Positions 61,601-64,000 of a DNA stretch of 64,000 bases are shown here, in pieces; positions within the stretch are counted from its first letter, which is position 1; the number at the start of each line of letters is the position of its first letter. The stretch is from Chlamydomonas reinhardtii (lineage: Eukaryota; Chlorophyta; Chlorophyceae; Chlamydomonadales; Chlamydomonadaceae): contig NC_057006.1 of assembly GCF_000002595.2 (NCBI RefSeq), positions 4,695,356 through 4,759,355 on the forward strand. The letters are read 5' to 3'. Position numbers and translations under genes: made by a program. The notes below the pieces were generated by a model. That model saw only the letters and a program-made list of their open reading frames with translations, was not told where the DNA came from and made no database searches.

Positions 61601-64000
61601 TTGTGAGTTTCGATGATGCGTGCGCTCGTCCACCCTCCAGCGACGAGCGCTTTTGCCCCCGCCCACCCGTCCAACAGCGCTCGTTATCCTTGGCTCGCCC
61701 GTGTTACCGGCACTAGCTCCGCGAAAGGAACGTAGGTGAGCCTGTGAGCCTGTAATGCACATGTGCCGTGGTTGCAGGCGAGCTACCGGGTGATGGTGAA
61801 GACCGGCGACCTGCGCGGTGCCGGCACGGACGCCGACGTGTTCCTCACCATCTACGGCCCCAAGGGCGACACGGGCGAGCGTGTGCTGGACAACAGCGCC
61901 AACAACTTCGAGCGCAACCAGGTGGGGGGGGGGGGGCGGTCACGAACATCGCGGGAAGCAGTGACGCACAAGGAGCGACCACACCACGCACCGGACATCC
62001 CTTGGCCGTGCTAACTGCGGCCTTGACCGTCACTTCCCTGGACCGCTTGGCCCTCGCTCCCCTACACAGACGGACACGTTCATCCTCAAGGGCCGCGACG
62101 TGGGCGAGCCGGAGCGCATCCGCGTGCGCAGCAGCGGCACGGGCCTGGGCGCGGCGTGGTACCTGGAGACGGTCGACATCGTGAGCAGTGCCACCAACCA
62201 GCAGTACAGCTTCCCCTTCAAGGGCTGGGTGGACGACAAGCACGGGCTGGACCACTTCATCAACAGGGACGGCGGCGCGGGCCCCACCACCGAGCTGGTG
62301 GACTACCGCATCACCACCTACACCTCCGATTTGCGGTGCGGCCACAGGGCACGGCCGGGCGGGCACTGGTGCCGCCCTGTCGGGGCGCGCACCAATACAA
62401 CGGGCCACACCAGCAACAGCGGATTGGGGTGCTGGTAGGGCAGCACCAGGCGTGAAGCAGCATCACACCACCAACACCATGCCGTTTCCTGCTGCCCCCA
62501 CCTAGTAACTTTGCTCTTCCGACCCTCAGGGGCGCGGGCACGGACGCCAACGTGTTTGTGGAGCTTCACGGTGAGCTGGGCGCCGTGGGCCAGTCGCGCC
62601 TGGAGACCGCCGCCAACAACTTCGAGCGCGGGCAGGTGGACAACTTTGTGGTCAAGGGCACCAACGTGGGCGACGTGCAGAAGGTGGTCATCTGGCACGA
62701 CAACAGCGGCCTTGGAGGGGACTGGCACTTGCAGCAGGTGAGGCGGCGAGCGGAACGGAGCGGAGCGGGTGGAAGTGGGCGTGAATGGCAGCACGTAGCG
62801 CGTTTGGCTGCGGGTTGCTGGGCTGGCATGTGACTACAGTGGCATGTGGCTACCCTGTATGGGAACTTGGCGTCGGCATCAGAGCCTGCAAACGTGCTGG
62901 CTCTGTCCGCTCGTGTGTCCGCGTGTGCAGGTGGAGGTGTTCAACACGGCCACACAGAAGTCTTACTTCTTCCCCTGCAACGACTGGCTGCGCAAGACCA
63001 AGGAGCAGGGCGAGAAGAGCTGCCGCAAAGAGCTGCTTGCCGGTGAGCCCTGGAACCGCGCACTGCCGCACACACCACTGCCAACCTCAGTCGTCATTGC
63101 CTGACTCGGTCTTACACCCCTTCACCATCACTGTGCCCTCATTCCACAAACGCACGTAGGTGTGGCCGGCGCCTCTCTCAACAGCTACAAGGTGGAGGTG
63201 CAGACCGGCGACGTGCGCGGCGCAGGCACCGACAGCGACGTGACCGTCACAGTGTTCGGCAGCAAGGGCGACACGGGCGCTCGGTCGCTTGAGTCCAGCG
63301 CCAACAACTTTGAGCGGGGACAGGTTGACACGTTCTTCTTCATGGTGCGTGGATTGGGTGGGGTGCGGGAACATGGGCGAGGAAACGTTGTTGCGATTAC
63401 CAGAATACGTGGGTACTGGGGCATGAGCTTGGTGCAAGAACGGCGGGTTGTGTGAGCTTGCGGTTGTCGAGTGTGCCCCAACCTGCATGCTCTAACCCGC
63501 CCCATCCCTCTCCTTCCCTTGTCCCCACTTCCTTCTCCACCGCCGCTGCACAGGGCCCCGACATTGGCAAGATCCAGAGCTGCCAGGTGGTGTGCAGCGG
63601 CACAGGCATGGGCGCCGCCTGGCACCTGGCGCACATCACCGTCACCAACACGGTCACAAACGAGAGCGCGCGCTTCAACTACAACAACTGGCTGGACGAC
63701 AAGAAGGGCTGGTCACACACGCTGTACGCAGACGGCGTGGATGCCGCCAAGGTGCGGGACTGCAAGAGAGGCACGGGCGGACGTGCTGGCTGGGGCAGTG
63801 GCTGGGTGTGGCGGTGCGCCACAGGATTTGCACCCCAAGAGCCGGCATGCTGACAGTGCGTCTCAGCTTGTACGAGCCTTGCACTATGCTGACCGCCGTG
63901 TGTGCTTGGATGCCTCCCCGCACACTGCTGCGCGCAGGCTGCTGAGAAGCAGACGGAGTACGAGGTGCACGTGTTCACCAGCGACGTGCGCGGCGCCGGC
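44451..64000 (+). CDS. Giant EML (HELP-WD40) protein fused to PLAT/LH2 repeats, 3'-partial
   Basis: Sixty-two exons join in one open frame for 3119 codons and run off the window. Order: Pro/Ala-rich N-terminus (residues 1-125); degenerate EF-hand-like region (about 226-307); HELP motif (351-401); WD40 repeats (402-1014); charged Lys/Glu/Pro linker (about 1015-1060); then PLAT/LH2 domains to the edge. The first half is an EML-type microtubule-associated protein (HELP plus tandem propellers bind tubulin). The second half is LOXHD1-like: PLAT domains are beta-sandwiches that bind membranes or proteins, often with Ca2+. The link between halves is exons 23-24-25, all in phase, with no stop and no TGTAA signal noticed between them. 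A cilium/microtubule-membrane linker role is inferred from both families. The ATG at 44451 (context CAACATGG) is the likely start. The stop lies beyond 64000. Confidence 0.92.
46757..51013 (+). other. EML-PLAT exons 9-23: HELP motif and WD40 propellers
   Basis: Exons 46757-46909, 47111-47292, 47446-47590, 47750-47878, 48079-48209, 48336-48390, 48512-48700, 48921-49009, 49218-49294, 49424-49512, 49640-49732, 49883-50031, 50181-50432, 50568-50696, 50884-51013. Exon 9 is the HELP signature ([33 protein letters not shown]). WD repeats follow as in EMLs: [139 protein letters not shown]. The spacing fits two fused propellers. Confidence 0.9.
51318..64000 (+). repeat. Array of 16 complete PLAT/LH2 domains plus the start of a 17th
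   Basis: Exons from 51159-51346 through 63938-64000, including 51448-51707, 51852-51992, 52121-52379, 52525-52621, 52782-52865, 53074-53270, 53579-53750, 53948-54092, 54298-54532, 54691-54865, 55081-55214, 55393-55651, 55841-55928, 56096-56253, 56423-56680, 56794-56914, 57071-57147, 57304-57495, 57701-57775, 57920-58106, 58334-58572, 58793-59076, 59243-59325, 59479-59603, 59760-59903, 60073-60157, 60250-60296, 60500-60783, 60958-61046, 61189-61278, 61436-61602, 61778-61921, 62070-62335, 62530-62737, 62931-63042, 63160-63344, 63554-63751. Each domain runs Y[20 protein letters not shown], then [14 protein letters not shown], then IGHDNSGxGAxWHLDxVEV, then FPCNxWLxK. The strong likeness between units suggests recent or conserved tandem duplication. 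Confidence 0.93.
58254..58266. repeat. Short telomere-like CCCTAAA sequence in an intron
   Basis: Two units (CCCTAAA then CCCTAA) in the intron between PLAT exons 57920-58106 and 58334-58572. It is too short to be a real interstitial telomere block and may be chance. Confidence 0.3.

Overview
The window looks like nuclear DNA of a volvocine green alga (Chlamydomonas or a close relative). It is very GC-rich, genes have many short introns with GTGCGT/GTGAGT donors and CAG acceptors, proteins are full of Ala/Gly/Gln runs, several genes end with the algal TGTAA polyadenylation signal, and microsatellites sit in introns. No tool was run. All gene models were built by hand from splice motifs, reading phase and protein-family resemblance. 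Every multi-exon model below stays open across all its introns. Start codons are the weakest part of several models.

Layout. 1-2726 (+): 3' part of a Gln-rich RWP-RK transcription factor with one in-frame TGA at the conserved Cys of its DNA-binding domain. 2727-4927: 3' UTR and intergenic. 4928-10104 (+): 12-exon MATE-family transporter, probably plastid-targeted. 10105-11200: intergenic with a CA microsatellite. 11201-12674 (-): small secreted expansin-like protein. 13175-14112 (-): unrecognised Gly-rich protein. 14452-20746 (-): about 1305-residue Ala-rich LEA/apolipoprotein-like protein with hydrophobic segments. 21335-24512 (-): metaxin, a mitochondrial outer-membrane import/assembly factor. 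These four minus-strand genes lie head to tail, and TGTAA signals fall in the short gaps between them. 25296-35974 (+): a coiled-coil protein of about 2680 residues containing twenty contiguous 21-residue units. 36661-39360 (-): unrecognised 863-residue low-complexity protein, convergent with it. 39935-40872 (+): 166-residue protein with a lipoyl/biotinyl-like fold. 41147-43701 (+): WDR89-type WD40 protein. 44451-64000 (+, runs off the window): a giant protein fusing an EML core (degenerate EF-hand, HELP motif, WD40 repeats) to at least 16 complete PLAT/LH2 domains.

The genes do not form a pathway; this is an ordinary, dense algal gene neighbourhood. The most notable points are the EML-PLAT fusion (62 exons and 3119 codons visible), the in-frame TGA in the RWP-RK domain, four non-canonical GC-AG introns (two in the WDR89 gene), and two long periodic-repeat proteins. 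No viral element, transposon, CRISPR array or RNA gene was recognised.
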